Shown here piece after piece: positions 9,706 through 18,417 of a stretch of DNA of 64,000 bases. Origin of the DNA: CAYUNT01 sp964446285 (GTDB lineage: Bacteria; Sumerlaeota; Sumerlaeia; SLMS01; CAYUNT01); contig CAYUNT010000003.1 in assembly GCA_964446285.1 (NCBI GenBank), positions 1 through 64,000 on the forward strand, given 5' to 3'. The notes beneath the pieces were generated by a model that was given only the letters and a program-made list of their open reading frames with translations, searched no databases and was not told the origin of the DNA. The first letter of the stretch is position 1; each line of letters opens with the position of its first letter. The translations under genes and the position numbers were made by a program.

Positions 9706-11724
9706 TCAATCGATCCGAAGATGGTCCACATTGAGCGTCAGCGACCTGCCTCCGCCGATTTCGTAAGGGAATTCCTTGTGAATCTCGCGGATAAGCACGG
9801 TTTGAATTGGCATCGTGGTGTGCGCCCTGGCGGACTGGCTCATCGCGCCAAACACGCTGCCGGGCAGGTCGGGCATGGGCTGGTCGCCCACCGCAAGACC
9901 TTGCGTCGGCCGCATCAGCGTCAAATAAAGCGCGTTGGTCGGATACGCCACCTGGAAGCGGTCGATCAGTTGGTCCAGCGTCATCGGCTGATTCAAATAC
10001 GGCCGCCGCTGATATTCCATGCGTTCGCGCGAAGAGCCGTCGTTGATTTGCAGCGAGTAGGATCCGTCGTCGAGATCGCGAGGAACCTCGAAGGGGATGG
10101 ATAATTCCGAGATGCCGCCTTGCCACTGCTGAACCCATAGGCGGATGCGGGCCGTTTCGCCCGGGCGATAAGAAGGGCGGTCGAGTTCAGCGTTGATAAG
10201 GATTGCAAGATCGGTCCGCTGGCGCAGGCGGCCTTGCATCTCGATTCGCTCGACTTTGACCGGCGCAAACGGATTGTTGAACAAGGTCCCGAGTTGATCG
10301 AGCAGCGGGTATCCGGCCATCAGCACCGGCGTGGAATCGCCCGAGTAGAAATCGCGCCGAGAAATCACGCGCCCGCCCGCCAGGTGAATATCGAGTTTCG
10401 ATTCGAGCGTCACGGGGCCGGACGAGCGGTCGTTTGCTTCGATGGCATCCATCCAGGCGATAATGGCCATGTAAGGGCCGTAAAAACGGTGCGGCCAGAT
10501 TTCGTAATTAAACTCTCGTGTTTCGCGCATCTCTGGCAGTTCGAGGCGCACGCGCATCGGCATAAGCGGGGTGCGGTAGCGCAAACTCGCGCCGATGGCT
10601 GCGCGGCGGTCCTGGCGCACCGAGCCGATTTCCTCGAACATCTCGCCGATCTTGAACGGAAACATAATGGTCGGCATGATTCCCTGGATGACGGCGGAAG
10701 TCATGGGGATGTCCACTTCGCCCTCGCCCATCATGGGATGCCCAAAGGCCATCAGGCGGTCGCCGTGGACGTAAGTGGCCGTTCCGATCGCGCCGATGTT
10801 GCAATCGCCCTGCATGAGCAAAACGCCAATCGCCGAACCGTTTTCAATCGGGGGGCGCTCGCCGTAAATTTCGAGGTTGCGGCTGACCAGGCGTCCGGGC
10901 TTGCCACCGCCCATTCCACCCGCTCCTCCCCCTGCCGCTCCTCCCGCGGCGACGGAAAACCCAAGCGGAGTGAAAAAACGCGACGCCAGTTCAATTACAC
11001 GCGGACTGCCCGACGAGACCATCAGCGGCGTGGCAAGCGGTTCCATCAGCGCGCCCTCGGACGGAAATTCGTCCGCGCCCGGGATGCCGAGCCGGCGGGC
11101 TTCGCCTGCGCCCATGCGGAATGACCGTTCGCGGTTCCATCGCTGCATAATGGCGCGCGCCTCGGGCCAATTGCTCGCCGTCGCGCCCGATTCGCGCGGG
11201 TGCGGCTTATGATCCGTGGCGTTGAGCACGCGAAGCATCTGCTCCGCTGGAGTGATGCCCGCCACCGGATCCTTGAGAAAACGGTATCCGTAAGCCACTG
11301 CGCCGAGGAGTTTGCCGTCGATAAATAGCGGACTGCCGCTCATCCCGGCCACGACGCCCAGCCCTTCGAGGCGCGGGTGTTCGAGACGCGCCCAGATTAT
11401 ATCGAAACCCGAAAGCGCGCCGTGTTCGACGCCGAGAATCTCGAAATCGAATTCCTCGGTGCGTGTGCCCTGGAACACCGTGCGACCCTTGCCTCGCATT
11501 CCAGGCCGGACGCGCGAAACGGGGAAAAAGTCGTTCGGGTTCAGGTCATCGGGCCATTGGAGATACTCAGGGAACCCGGCCTCGATTGCGGCTTTCTGGC
11601 GCGCATCCGAAGCGGCGGGCGCGGGAGGAGCGGCCGCATCGCCCACGCTAAAAGCCGGAATTGCCGCCAGTAAAAATACGAGCGCGAAAAAGGACATCAT
11701 GAGCCTGGCAATTCGATTTTTCAT
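9706..11724 (-). CDS. SpoIVB-type (S55) serine peptidase domain protein
   Basis: About 672 residues from the ATG at 11724; an upstream GTG at 11745 would add seven. A signal peptide or membrane anchor (residues 4-25) is followed by a domain with RPGMRGKGRTVFQGT, VVAGMSGSPLFIDG and KLLGAVAYGYRF. The GMSGSP serine is the catalytic nucleophile in SpoIVB-family peptidases, and MAFGHPMM may belong to the same fold. There is a Gly-rich insert near residues 260-280. The C-terminal 300 residues are beta-rich and not recognised. In endospore formers S55 enzymes act in sigma-K activation, but nothing here indicates sporulation. Such domains are widespread in uncultured Gram-negative lineages, probably as envelope proteases. 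Confidence 0.82.
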   Translation of the reverse strand: MKNRIARLMMSFFALVFLLAAIPAFSVGDAAAPPAPAASDARQKAAIEAGFPEYLQWPDDLNPNDFFPVSRVRPGMRGKGRTVFQGTRTEEFDFEILGVEHGALSGFDIIWARLEHPRLEGLGVVAGMSGSPLFIDGKLLGAVAYGYRFLKDPVAGITPAEQMLRVLNATDHKPHPRESGATASNWPEARAIMQRWNRERSFRMGAGEARRLGIPGADEFPSEGALMEPLATPLMVSSGSPRVIELASRFFTPLGFSVAAGGAAGGGAGGMGGGKPGRLVSRNLEIYGERPPIENGSAIGVLLMQGDCNIGAIGTATYVHGDRLMAFGHPMMGEGEVDIPMTSAVIQGIMPTIMFPFKIGEMFEEIGSVRQDRRAAIGASLRYRTPLMPMRVRLELPEMRETREFNYEIWPHRFYGPYMAIIAWMDAIEANDRSSGPVTLESKLDIHLAGGRVISRRDFYSGDSTPVLMAGYPLLDQLGTLFNNPFAPVKVERIEMQGRLRQRTDLAILINAELDRPSYRPGETARIRLWVQQWQGGISELSIPFEVPRDLDDGSYSLQINDGSSRERMEYQRRPYLNQPMTLDQLIDRFQVAYPTNALYLTLMRPTQGLAVGDQPMPDLPGSVFGAMSQSARAHTTMPIQTVLIREIHKEFPYEIGGGRSLTLNVDHLRID

Positions 11725-11756
11725 GGGGAATTGGCTGCCTGCCACAGTGTAGTTAA

Positions 11757-11815
11757 TTTATATAGGACTTATAAGACCTATGGGACGAATAGGACCTATG
11801 GGACGAATGGAACTA
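11757..11815. repeat. 9-bp-period repeat block
   Basis: Nonamers of the reverse orientation (GACCTATGG/GACGAATAG/GACCTATGG/GACGAATGG) begin just upstream of the S55 gene start. Confidence 0.85.
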
Positions 11816-11849
11816 AATTTGTAGTTCACTACTTGCCATTCACCTTTTT

Positions 11850-11970
11850 CACTTGCTGTCCACCACCCGCTGTCAGCTCTTCACTGCCGACTGTCCACTG
11901 CTCACTGCCCACTGTTCGCTGTCCACTTTCTTCATTATTAACTCACAACCCACAACCCACAACTCACAAC
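11850..11970. repeat. 7-bp-period repeat block (CACTGYY / CACAACC)
   Basis: Heptamers CACTGCC, GACTGTC, CACTGCT, CACTGCC, CACTGTT and CGCTGTC run in tandem. After a short AT-rich spacer come CACAACC units that end at the stop codon of the prenyltransferase gene. Confidence 0.85.
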
Positions 11971-11972
11971 AC

Positions 11973-12893
11973 TCATCCTGGCCCGGCGGCTTTCGCCAGA
12001 TGCAGCAGGATGAATATAACCGACGCGCCCCATAGCAGAACCGTTGTCAGAAGCGGGAAGTCCGTAAGCAGGAGGATTTCGGGCGCGCCGCCTTCCTCCC
12101 GGCGGAAAACAAGCCAGATGTATCGGAAGATGCCATAGAGCACAAAGGGTATTGTGTAGATCATGCCAATGCGCCCTCCGGCCAGCGGCGCGGAAAACTG
12201 CCCCTGCGTGGTCCAAAGCGCGTAGGAAAACAATGTTCCGGCCGTGGCCACCATTAGGAGCACATCCAGGAACCCCACCGAGTATTCGCCAAGCACCGGG
12301 CGGTGATTGGCGGCATCCGCGCCGAGCAAGACGAGTTCGTTGCGGCGTTTGCAAATGGCCAGAAACAGCGCCAGAAACAGCGTGGTCAGAAGGAAGTAAC
12401 TCGTGATGGGGATGTCGGCGCCGGGGATCGAGATGACCTCGATGCCGCCGAGCGCCCGCAACACAAACCCGAGGGCCAGGATCAAAATGTCCAGGACAAC
12501 CACGTTTTTGAGGCGGACGGAATAGGCGATAGTGAGGATGATATAGATCAGCGCGGTGTATCCGAACGGCCGCGTGAGGGCGAAGGCGAGCGCCAGGCCG
12601 CCCACGCAGCCCGCCGCGGCCACTGCCCACCCAAGCCAGATCGGCACGCGCCCCGAGGCGATGGGCCGGTTGCGCTTTTTCGGGTGCTGGCGGTCTTGCT
12701 CGACGTCGAAGATGTCGTTAATAATATAGACAACGCTCGACAGGGCGCAAAACACCACAAAACCCAGGATGGCGTTGCGCACCATGAGCGGGTTGCGCCA
12801 GTTTTGCGAGAAAACAAGGCCCGCGAAAATCAGCAGGTTTTTTATCCACTGCCTGGGCCGGCATTCTTTCAACAACCCGCTAAGCAATCCCAT
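11973..12893 (-). CDS. UbiA-family prenyltransferase (decaprenyl-phosphate phosphoribosyltransferase-like)
   Basis: About 306 residues from the ATG at 12893, which has GAGG five bases upstream; the longer frame has no such site. The protein is polytopic with eight to nine membrane segments. The first Asp-rich motif reads NDIFDVEQDRQHPKKRNRP and the second region reads YSVRLKNVVVLDILILALG. RPIASG and RPRQWIKN are typical of the DPPR-synthase branch, which attaches phosphoribose to polyprenyl phosphate for arabinofuranosyl-type donors. Other UbiA enzymes make quinones or haem O; the motifs favour the DPPR branch. The acceptor polymer is unknown. Confidence 0.85.
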   Translation of the reverse strand: MGLLSGLLKECRPRQWIKNLLIFAGLVFSQNWRNPLMVRNAILGFVVFCALSSVVYIINDIFDVEQDRQHPKKRNRPIASGRVPIWLGWAVAAAGCVGGLALAFALTRPFGYTALIYIILTIAYSVRLKNVVVLDILILALGFVLRALGGIEVISIPGADIPITSYFLLTTLFLALFLAICKRRNELVLLGADAANHRPVLGEYSVGFLDVLLMVATAGTLFSYALWTTQGQFSAPLAGGRIGMIYTIPFVLYGIFRYIWLVFRREEGGAPEILLLTDFPLLTTVLLWGASVIFILLHLAKAAGPG

Positions 12894-13317
12894 TCGATCC
12901 TCAAACCTCGCCTTGTGAACGATGCAAATTCCGCACGCCTGGGACAGCGCGCGCCCTGCCTTTGGCGACCGCACCAGGCAAATGGCGAACGCGCCAGCCG
13001 GCGGCACACGCGCCAGCGTGCCGGAAAGCAGTTAATCCATGCCCGATTCGCCTGTCGAGGCTTTGTTCCACGCTGGGTTCGGCGCCGCGAGGCAATTCGT
13101 TCTGTGCAACTCCGCGGCATCCGGCCTTTCTGGCGCCTTTCTCCGCCGAGGAAATCCAATTGCCTTGCGGCGGAAAAACATGGCGAATTGAAAGAGAAGT
13201 TAGCCGGGGCAGGGCGCGTGTGTCCGCGCATGCAGATGGTGAGGCCGGCCCGCGGAAAAAATCGACGTATAGTATTCTATCCCAGATGCTGACATTGCGC
13301 ACTTTGGAGGAACGGCC
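12894..13317. other. Intergenic region between divergent genes, no gene found
   Basis: 424 bases separate the divergently transcribed prenyltransferase and GH16-like genes. No convincing coding region, tRNA fold or member of the repeat families was seen. The plus-strand gene start is preceded by GGAGG at eight bases. A TATAGTATTCTAT stretch near 13268 could be a -10 region, but no matching -35 was found. Confidence 0.5.
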
Positions 13318-14529
13318 ATGAATATCCATAGGAAATGGCAAAAAGGCGTCGCAATCCTAATTCCGGCTCTTGCTATCCTTTTTGTGGGCGCTGGGATTGA
13401 TGAGGGACTCGCCAAAGAAAACGCCCCCGCCGGCCCAATACCTCAGCCGATGAAGGTGATTAAGGGAGACTTGGGCATTGTAATCACAGACGCCCCTCTT
13501 TCCGGCGGCGGCGCTTCGAGCCGGGGAATCATCAAAGGAAGGGCTTCGGGCGTGGACCCGCGCCAAACCCGCGTGGTGATTTACTCTCACACCGATCGCT
13601 GGTATGTTCAGCCCTATGACGTGCGCCCCTACACGACGATTCGCTCCAATGGTGTCTGGGCCAAGACAATTCACCTGGGCGAAACTTACGCCGCTCTGCT
13701 GGTGAAGCGTTCCTATATTCCCCCGCCGACTCTGGATGTTCTTCCGCCAGTGGGGGAGTATGTTCTCGCTGTGACCACGGCCGCTGCGAGCGAACGCAAT
13801 GTGGTTTTTTCCGGATACGAATGGGGCGTGAAATCCAGCGATGCGCCCGTGGGGCCTGGGCCAAATCTGTTTTCAAACAGCAGGAAAAATGTATGGACTG
13901 ATTCGCAGGGGCGGCTTCATCTACGGATTATCCGCCAAAAAAACCAGTGGTATTGTTCGGAAGCGGTTCTGGCGAATTCTCTCGGATACGGAACCTACCG
14001 TTTTTATATCGACCGGCGCTTGGACAATCTCCCGCCAAGCGCGGTCCTTGGGCTTTTTACGTGGAGCGATGCTGCCGAGCAAGCGCACCGCGAAATCGAC
14101 ATCGAGTTCTCGCGTTGGGGCGATGCGAACAACCAAAGCGCACAATATGTGATTCAGCCTTACGATACGCCGGGCAATATGACGCGTTTCGATATGCCTG
14201 CGCGCCTGAAAACCTCCACGCATAGTTTCCTCTGGGAACCGGGGCGAGTGTCTTTCCTCAGTTTGAAGGGACGTAAAATTCAAGATTACACGGTGGCGGA
14301 TAAAATTTTCGAATGGACCACATCGCAGGGCATTCCTCAACCAGGCGACGAAACGGCGCGGATTAATTTGTGGCTCTTCGATGCCAACCGCGACGGAGTT
14401 GGCGATCCGCCTTCAAACCGGCGAAATATCGAAGTTGTCATACGAAAATTCGAGTTTATTCCCTGGACAAGTCCCTGCACAGCAAATGCCGAGCCGGATT
14501 CCGGGAAAATGCCGCGAATCGGCGGATAA
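13318..14529 (+). CDS. Secreted GH16-like (concanavalin-type) glycosidase
   Basis: 403 residues with a signal peptide or anchor (hydrophobic residues 10-26). An N-terminal module (about 50-165) contains RVVIYSHTDRWYVQPYD and TYAALLVKRSY, a pattern resembling SH3-like or all-beta surface modules. Residues 180-390 form a jelly-roll-like domain. REIDIEF at 258-264 matches the ExDxE catalytic motif of GH16 (E259 and E263 as nucleophile and acid/base), and tryptophans line the presumed cleft. GH16 enzymes cut beta-1,3/1,4-glucans and galactans; the substrate cannot be predicted. GGAGG eight bases upstream supports the start. It is one of the few plus-strand genes left of 34 kb. Confidence 0.75.
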   Translation: MNIHRKWQKGVAILIPALAILFVGAGIDEGLAKENAPAGPIPQPMKVIKGDLGIVITDAPLSGGGASSRGIIKGRASGVDPRQTRVVIYSHTDRWYVQPYDVRPYTTIRSNGVWAKTIHLGETYAALLVKRSYIPPPTLDVLPPVGEYVLAVTTAAASERNVVFSGYEWGVKSSDAPVGPGPNLFSNSRKNVWTDSQGRLHLRIIRQKNQWYCSEAVLANSLGYGTYRFYIDRRLDNLPPSAVLGLFTWSDAAEQAHREIDIEFSRWGDANNQSAQYVIQPYDTPGNMTRFDMPARLKTSTHSFLWEPGRVSFLSLKGRKIQDYTVADKIFEWTTSQGIPQPGDETARINLWLFDANRDGVGDPPSNRRNIEVVIRKFEFIPWTSPCTANAEPDSGKMPRIGG

Positions 14530-14611
14530 GGCCCAAAGCGGATCTTGCCAGTTTTCCTCAGATTTCGCGGCGGTTTGCGCCGTCAGAGCGGATTGTTGAG
14601 GCGGTAATTTA

Positions 14612-17578
14612 TCAGGCGCGCGCTGGCGCTTTTTTAAGCGCAGAATGCTGCGGGTCTTCGCGCAGGAAGCGGCCGGTGTGGCTGCGGGGATTTTGGGCGA
14701 TGATTTCGGGAGGGCCTTGCGCGACGATTTCGCCGCCGGCGTCGCCGCCCTCGGGGCCAAGGTCGATCAGCCAGTCGCAGGAACGGATTACGTCGAGGTT
14801 GTGCTCGATGATGATGACGGTCGATCCGGCGTCCACAAGGCGGTGCAGGACCTCCAAAAGCTTTTTCACATCGGCAAAATGCAGGCCCGTCGTCGGTTCG
14901 TCGAGCAGATACACTGTCCGGCCGGTGTTGCGTTTCGAGAGTTCGCGCGCGAGTTTGATGCGCTGCGCCTCGCCGCCCGAAAGCGTTGTCGCCGATTGCC
15001 CAAGCGTCAAATACCCAAGCCCGACTTCGTTCAGGACGGCGATCTTGCGTTGAATCGCGGGGATTGCGGAAAACACCTCGCCCGCTTCCTCGATGGTCAT
15101 CGCCAGCACCTCGGCGATGTTGCGCCCGCGATAGCGCACATCGAGCGTCTCGCGGTTGAACCGCCGCCCGTGGCACGCCTCGCATTCCACATACACATCG
15201 GGCAGAAACTGCATCTCCATGCGGATCATGCCGTCGCCCTTGCACGTCTCGCACCGTCCGCCTTTTACGTTGAACGAAAAACGCCCCGGGCGGTAGCCGC
15301 GCACTTTTGCCTCTGGCAGCTGAGCAAATAAATCCCGAATCAGATCAAAGGTTTTCGTGTAGGTTGCCGGATTCGAACGCGGTGTGCGCCCAATGGGCGA
15401 CTGATCCACGTCGATCACCTTGTCGATGTGTTCCAGCCCCTCGATTGCGCCGACCGCTCCGATGGCGCGGTGCGATCCATACACGTGATTGGCGAGCGCG
15501 GGCCAAAGCGTGTCCACCACGAGCGACGATTTACCCGATCCCGACACGCCTGTGATTCCGATCATCAGCCCGAGCGGCAATTCGACGTCGATTTTCTTCA
15601 GATTGTGTTCGGCGCAGCCGCGAAGAATCAGGCTCTCTCCCTCGCGCGGACGCCGCCGTTTGCACTGAAAATCAATCCGTTCTGTCCCGGCCAGATAGCG
15701 CCCCGTAACCGAGTCCGCGCACGAGGCGATTTCGTCGGGCGTTCCCGCCGCCACCAGCCGCCCGCCCAGCCGCCCGGCCGCCGGACCGAGATCGAGAACG
15801 TAATCAGACGACCGGATGGTCTGTTCGTCATGCTCGACCACAATCACCGTATTTCCCAGGTCGCGCAAGCCTTTTAGCGAATGGATCAGGCGTTCGTTGT
15901 CGCGCTGGTGCAGGCCGATGGACGGCTCGTCGAGCACATACAGGACGCCGGTGAGTTGCGAGCCGATTTGCGTGGCCAGCCGGATGCGCTGCGCCTCGCC
16001 GCCCGAAAGCGTTCCCGCGCCGCGATTGAGCGTCAGATAGCCCAGACCCACATTCAGCAAAAACCCAAGCCGGTCCGTGATCTGGCGCATCGGCTGCTGG
16101 GCGATCAACGCTTCGCGATCCGAGAGCGATGCGCCGAGCGACTCGAAAAACTCCGCCGCTTTATCGACAGAAAGCGCGCACACGTCGGAAATTGACCGCC
16201 CGCCCACCGTTACCGCGCGGCTCTCTGGCTTCAGGCGCGCGCCGGCGCATTCCGGGCACGCACGGTCCGTGATGTATTCCTCGTAATAGTCCACCATGTT
16301 CTCGGAATTCGTTTCGGCCATGCGGCGCAGCAGCGTGGGAATCACGCCCTCGAACGGACGGTTGTGTTTGTAGCGTGTCTTGCCGTGCACAATTGTGAAG
16401 GCTATTTTTTCGCGTCCGCTGCCTTCAAGCAAAACGCGCCGCTGCCGTTCGGTCAGCGAGGTCCAGGGCGCATCCATGTCCACTTCGAGCCGGTCGCAAA
16501 CGCCCTCGATAATCTGGCGTCCCCAGGGCATTTCCGGCTCCTCACTCCGCGTCCGCCCGCTTTCTGTCACAAAATAGTTGCGCCAGGGCACGACGGCTCC
16601 CTTGCGGATGGAAAGCGACGGGTCGGGAACAATCCGCGCAGGGTCCATTTCGCGGATAACGCCCAGCCCCTCGCAATGCGGGCAGGCTCCATAACGGGAA
16701 TTGAATGAAAACGAGCGCGGGGACAATTCGAGGAGTTGCGGGCCATGTTCAGGGCACGCCATCGCTTGCGAAAACACGCGCTCGCCCGTCCACGTTTTTG
16801 CGTCGCTCTCCTGCTTTGCATTGCTATCCTGCGCCGATGGTTTGCGCGCGCCCAGTTCCACGATGTCGATTGCCGCCAGCCCATCCGCTTTTTTCAGCGC
16901 CAGCGACACGGCTTCCGTCAGGCGCGCGCGCAGGTCGCCCCCCCCGATCACCAGGCGGTCGATCACGATGGAAATGTCATGTTTGAATTGCTTTTTCAGG
17001 CGCATCGCCGGGTCGATCTCGATGACCTTGCCATCGACCTTGGCCCGGATGAAACCCTCTTTGACGGCGTCCGCGAATATCTTTTGATACTCGCCCTTGC
17101 GCCCGCGAATCACTGGCGCAAGCACGAGCAACCGTGTCCCGGCAGGAAGATTCATTACCGCATCGACGATCCCATGCACTGTCTGGCGTTCGAGCGGACG
17201 CCCGCAATGCGGGCAGTGCGCCTGCCCGATTCCCGCGTAGAGCACGCGCAGGAAATCGTAGATTTCCGTTACGGTTCCGACGGTCGAACGCGGATTGCGG
17301 GCGGTCGTCTTTTGCTCGATCGAGATCGCGGGCGACAGGCCTTCGATGTGCTCGACGCGCGGCTTGGGCATCTGATCGAGGAACTGGCGCGCATAAGCCG
17401 AAAGCGATTCGACATAGCGCCGCTGGCCCTCCGCGTAAATTGTGTCGAAGGCCAGCGAGGATTTTCCCGAGCCGGAAATCCCAGTAACCACAGTGAGCGA
17501 ACCGCGGGGAATCCGGCAGTTTACGTGCTGAAGATTGTGCTCCGCCGCGCCGATAATTACCAGATCGCGCCTGGACAT
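14612..17578 (-). CDS. uvrA: Excinuclease ABC subunit A
   Basis: 988 residues, somewhat longer than the usual 940-950. UvrA recognises bulky DNA lesions with UvrB in nucleotide excision repair. The two ABC ATPase modules have Walker A sites GISGSGKSS and GVSGSGKSS, two LSGGEAQRI signatures and Walker B regions [12 protein letters not shown] and [12 protein letters not shown]. Zinc modules are seen in CPHCGRP, in the pair CPEHG/CPHCEG, in CPECAG and in CETCKGDG with [24 protein letters not shown] is typical of the DNA-binding insert. AAGGA eight bases upstream supports the start. acpS lies 54 nt upstream on the same strand. Confidence 0.99.
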   Translation of the reverse strand: MSRRDLVIIGAAEHNLQHVNCRIPRGSLTVVTGISGSGKSSLAFDTIYAEGQRRYVESLSAYARQFLDQMPKPRVEHIEGLSPAISIEQKTTARNPRSTVGTVTEIYDFLRVLYAGIGQAHCPHCGRPLERQTVHGIVDAVMNLPAGTRLLVLAPVIRGRKGEYQKIFADAVKEGFIRAKVDGKVIEIDPAMRLKKQFKHDISIVIDRLVIGGGDLRARLTEAVSLALKKADGLAAIDIVELGARKPSAQDSNAKQESDAKTWTGERVFSQAMACPEHGPQLLELSPRSFSFNSRYGACPHCEGLGVIREMDPARIVPDPSLSIRKGAVVPWRNYFVTESGRTRSEEPEMPWGRQIIEGVCDRLEVDMDAPWTSLTERQRRVLLEGSGREKIAFTIVHGKTRYKHNRPFEGVIPTLLRRMAETNSENMVDYYEEYITDRACPECAGARLKPESRAVTVGGRSISDVCALSVDKAAEFFESLGASLSDREALIAQQPMRQITDRLGFLLNVGLGYLTLNRGAGTLSGGEAQRIRLATQIGSQLTGVLYVLDEPSIGLHQRDNERLIHSLKGLRDLGNTVIVVEHDEQTIRSSDYVLDLGPAAGRLGGRLVAAGTPDEIASCADSVTGRYLAGTERIDFQCKRRRPREGESLILRGCAEHNLKKIDVELPLGLMIGITGVSGSGKSSLVVDTLWPALANHVYGSHRAIGAVGAIEGLEHIDKVIDVDQSPIGRTPRSNPATYTKTFDLIRDLFAQLPEAKVRGYRPGRFSFNVKGGRCETCKGDGMIRMEMQFLPDVYVECEACHGRRFNRETLDVRYRGRNIAEVLAMTIEEAGEVFSAIPAIQRKIAVLNEVGLGYLTLGQSATTLSGGEAQRIKLARELSKRNTGRTVYLLDEPTTGLHFADVKKLLEVLHRLVDAGSTVIIIEHNLDVIRSCDWLIDLGPEGGDAGGEIVAQGPPEIIAQNPRSHTGRFLREDPQHSALKKAPARA

Positions 17579-17632
17579 TCTTTAATCCTTATGCATTGCG
17601 GACACCGCCGCCGCCGCCGCGCAAGGCCGCGC

Positions 17633-18070
17633 TCAATCGGTGGCCGGCGCAAGCGCAGGCGCGTCCAGAGGCAGGGGAGACTCCTCGGGGCGCTCGCCCT
17701 CCAGCGCCACCACGGCCGCCGCCACGCTGTGGCTGTGGCTCAGCGACACATGCGCCGACCATGCGCCGCGTTCCGCCGCCGCCTGAGCCGCGCATCCAGA
17801 CAGCAGCAGGTGCGGAGCGCCCAGCGAATCGTTCTCGATCCGTATGTCCGCCCAGCGGATTCCGTGCGTCATGCCGAGTCCGACCGCTTTCGAAAACGCC
17901 TCTTTCGCAGCGAATCGCGCCGCATAGTGAAGAAGAGGGGTTGCCATCCGGTCGCAGTATTCCCTCTCGTTGGGCGCGAAAATCCGCTTTTTGAAACGCT
18001 CTCCGTGGCGCTCCATCGCCGCCTGAATCCGCGATACTTCTATCACGTCGATGCCGAGTCCAAGAATCAT
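17633..18070 (-). CDS. acpS: Holo-[acyl-carrier-protein] synthase
   Basis: 145 residues. It transfers 4'-phosphopantetheine from CoA to apo-ACP. GLGIDVIEVSRI carries the Mg-binding Asp8 and RFAAKEAFSKA carries Glu57. A beta strand with SLSHSHSVAAAVV near the C-terminus is characteristic. The tail after residue 128 is Pro/Ala/Glu-rich and longer than in typical AcpS (about 120-126 residues). GGAGA precedes the ATG at eight bases. It probably forms an operon with uvrA. Confidence 0.95.
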   Translation of the reverse strand: MILGLGIDVIEVSRIQAAMERHGERFKKRIFAPNEREYCDRMATPLLHYAARFAAKEAFSKAVGLGMTHGIRWADIRIENDSLGAPHLLLSGCAAQAAAERGAWSAHVSLSHSHSVAAAVVALEGERPEESPLPLDAPALAPATD

Positions 18071-18139
18071 AAGATATTCTCCAGAGGCGCCCCTGCCAGC
18101 GGAGTGGCTGCTGGCCGATGCGCCATATATAATGAGACG

Positions 18140-18190
18140 TTAAAAGACAAAAAGGGACGCAAAGGACATAAGGAACCCAAAGGAAGAAGA
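18140..18190. repeat. Degenerate CACAAAG-type repeat
   Basis: An A/G-rich stretch (AAAGACAAAAAGGGACGCAA and onwards) with an approximate 8-10 bp period resembles a decayed copy of the CACAAAGG family seen at 25945, 29664 and 54682. It lies upstream of acpS. Confidence 0.5.
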
Positions 18191-18284
18191 GCATTCGCGG
18201 GATGGCACTTGCCCGCCAGCGCCTTTATTACTCTTCCTCGCCCGGTTCATTCAATCGAGAAGGCGCACGGCCCGGACCGTCAGC

Positions 18285-18385
18285 CAGGAACTGTTCAAAG
18301 TGCAGGAAAAACCTTGGGCGAGACGCTCAAGCCACCGGATTCACGAACAAAATGCCCATGCCGCCAGCAACTGTGAACAGTTGCT
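18285..18385 (-). repeat. ~100-bp dispersed hairpin element, copy 1
   Basis: Read on the minus strand this matches the 34064-34162 copy over about 100 bases. Both contain GGCATG-GCAT, then GTGGCTTG(A/G)GCGTCTCGCC, then TTTTTCCTGCACTTTGAACA. It has a stem-loop CTTGGGCG/CGCTCAAG (18313-18331, one mismatch) and a second palindrome AGCAACTGT/ACAGTTGCT at the far end. It ends about 30 nt from the stop codon of the GH18-like gene. Confidence 0.85.
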
Positions 18386-18417
18386 GGGACCGTCAGGCCT
18401 GTCGCGGCCATTCGCCG

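Noticed and set aside
12894..13317. tRNA or small RNA in the long divergent gap
   Set aside because: No cloverleaf, T-loop or consistent stem could be traced; only short imperfect hairpins.
16736..18376. A 546-codon plus-strand frame opposite uvrA and acpS
   Set aside because: It crosses two well-supported genes on the other strand and its product is Arg-rich with no domain.
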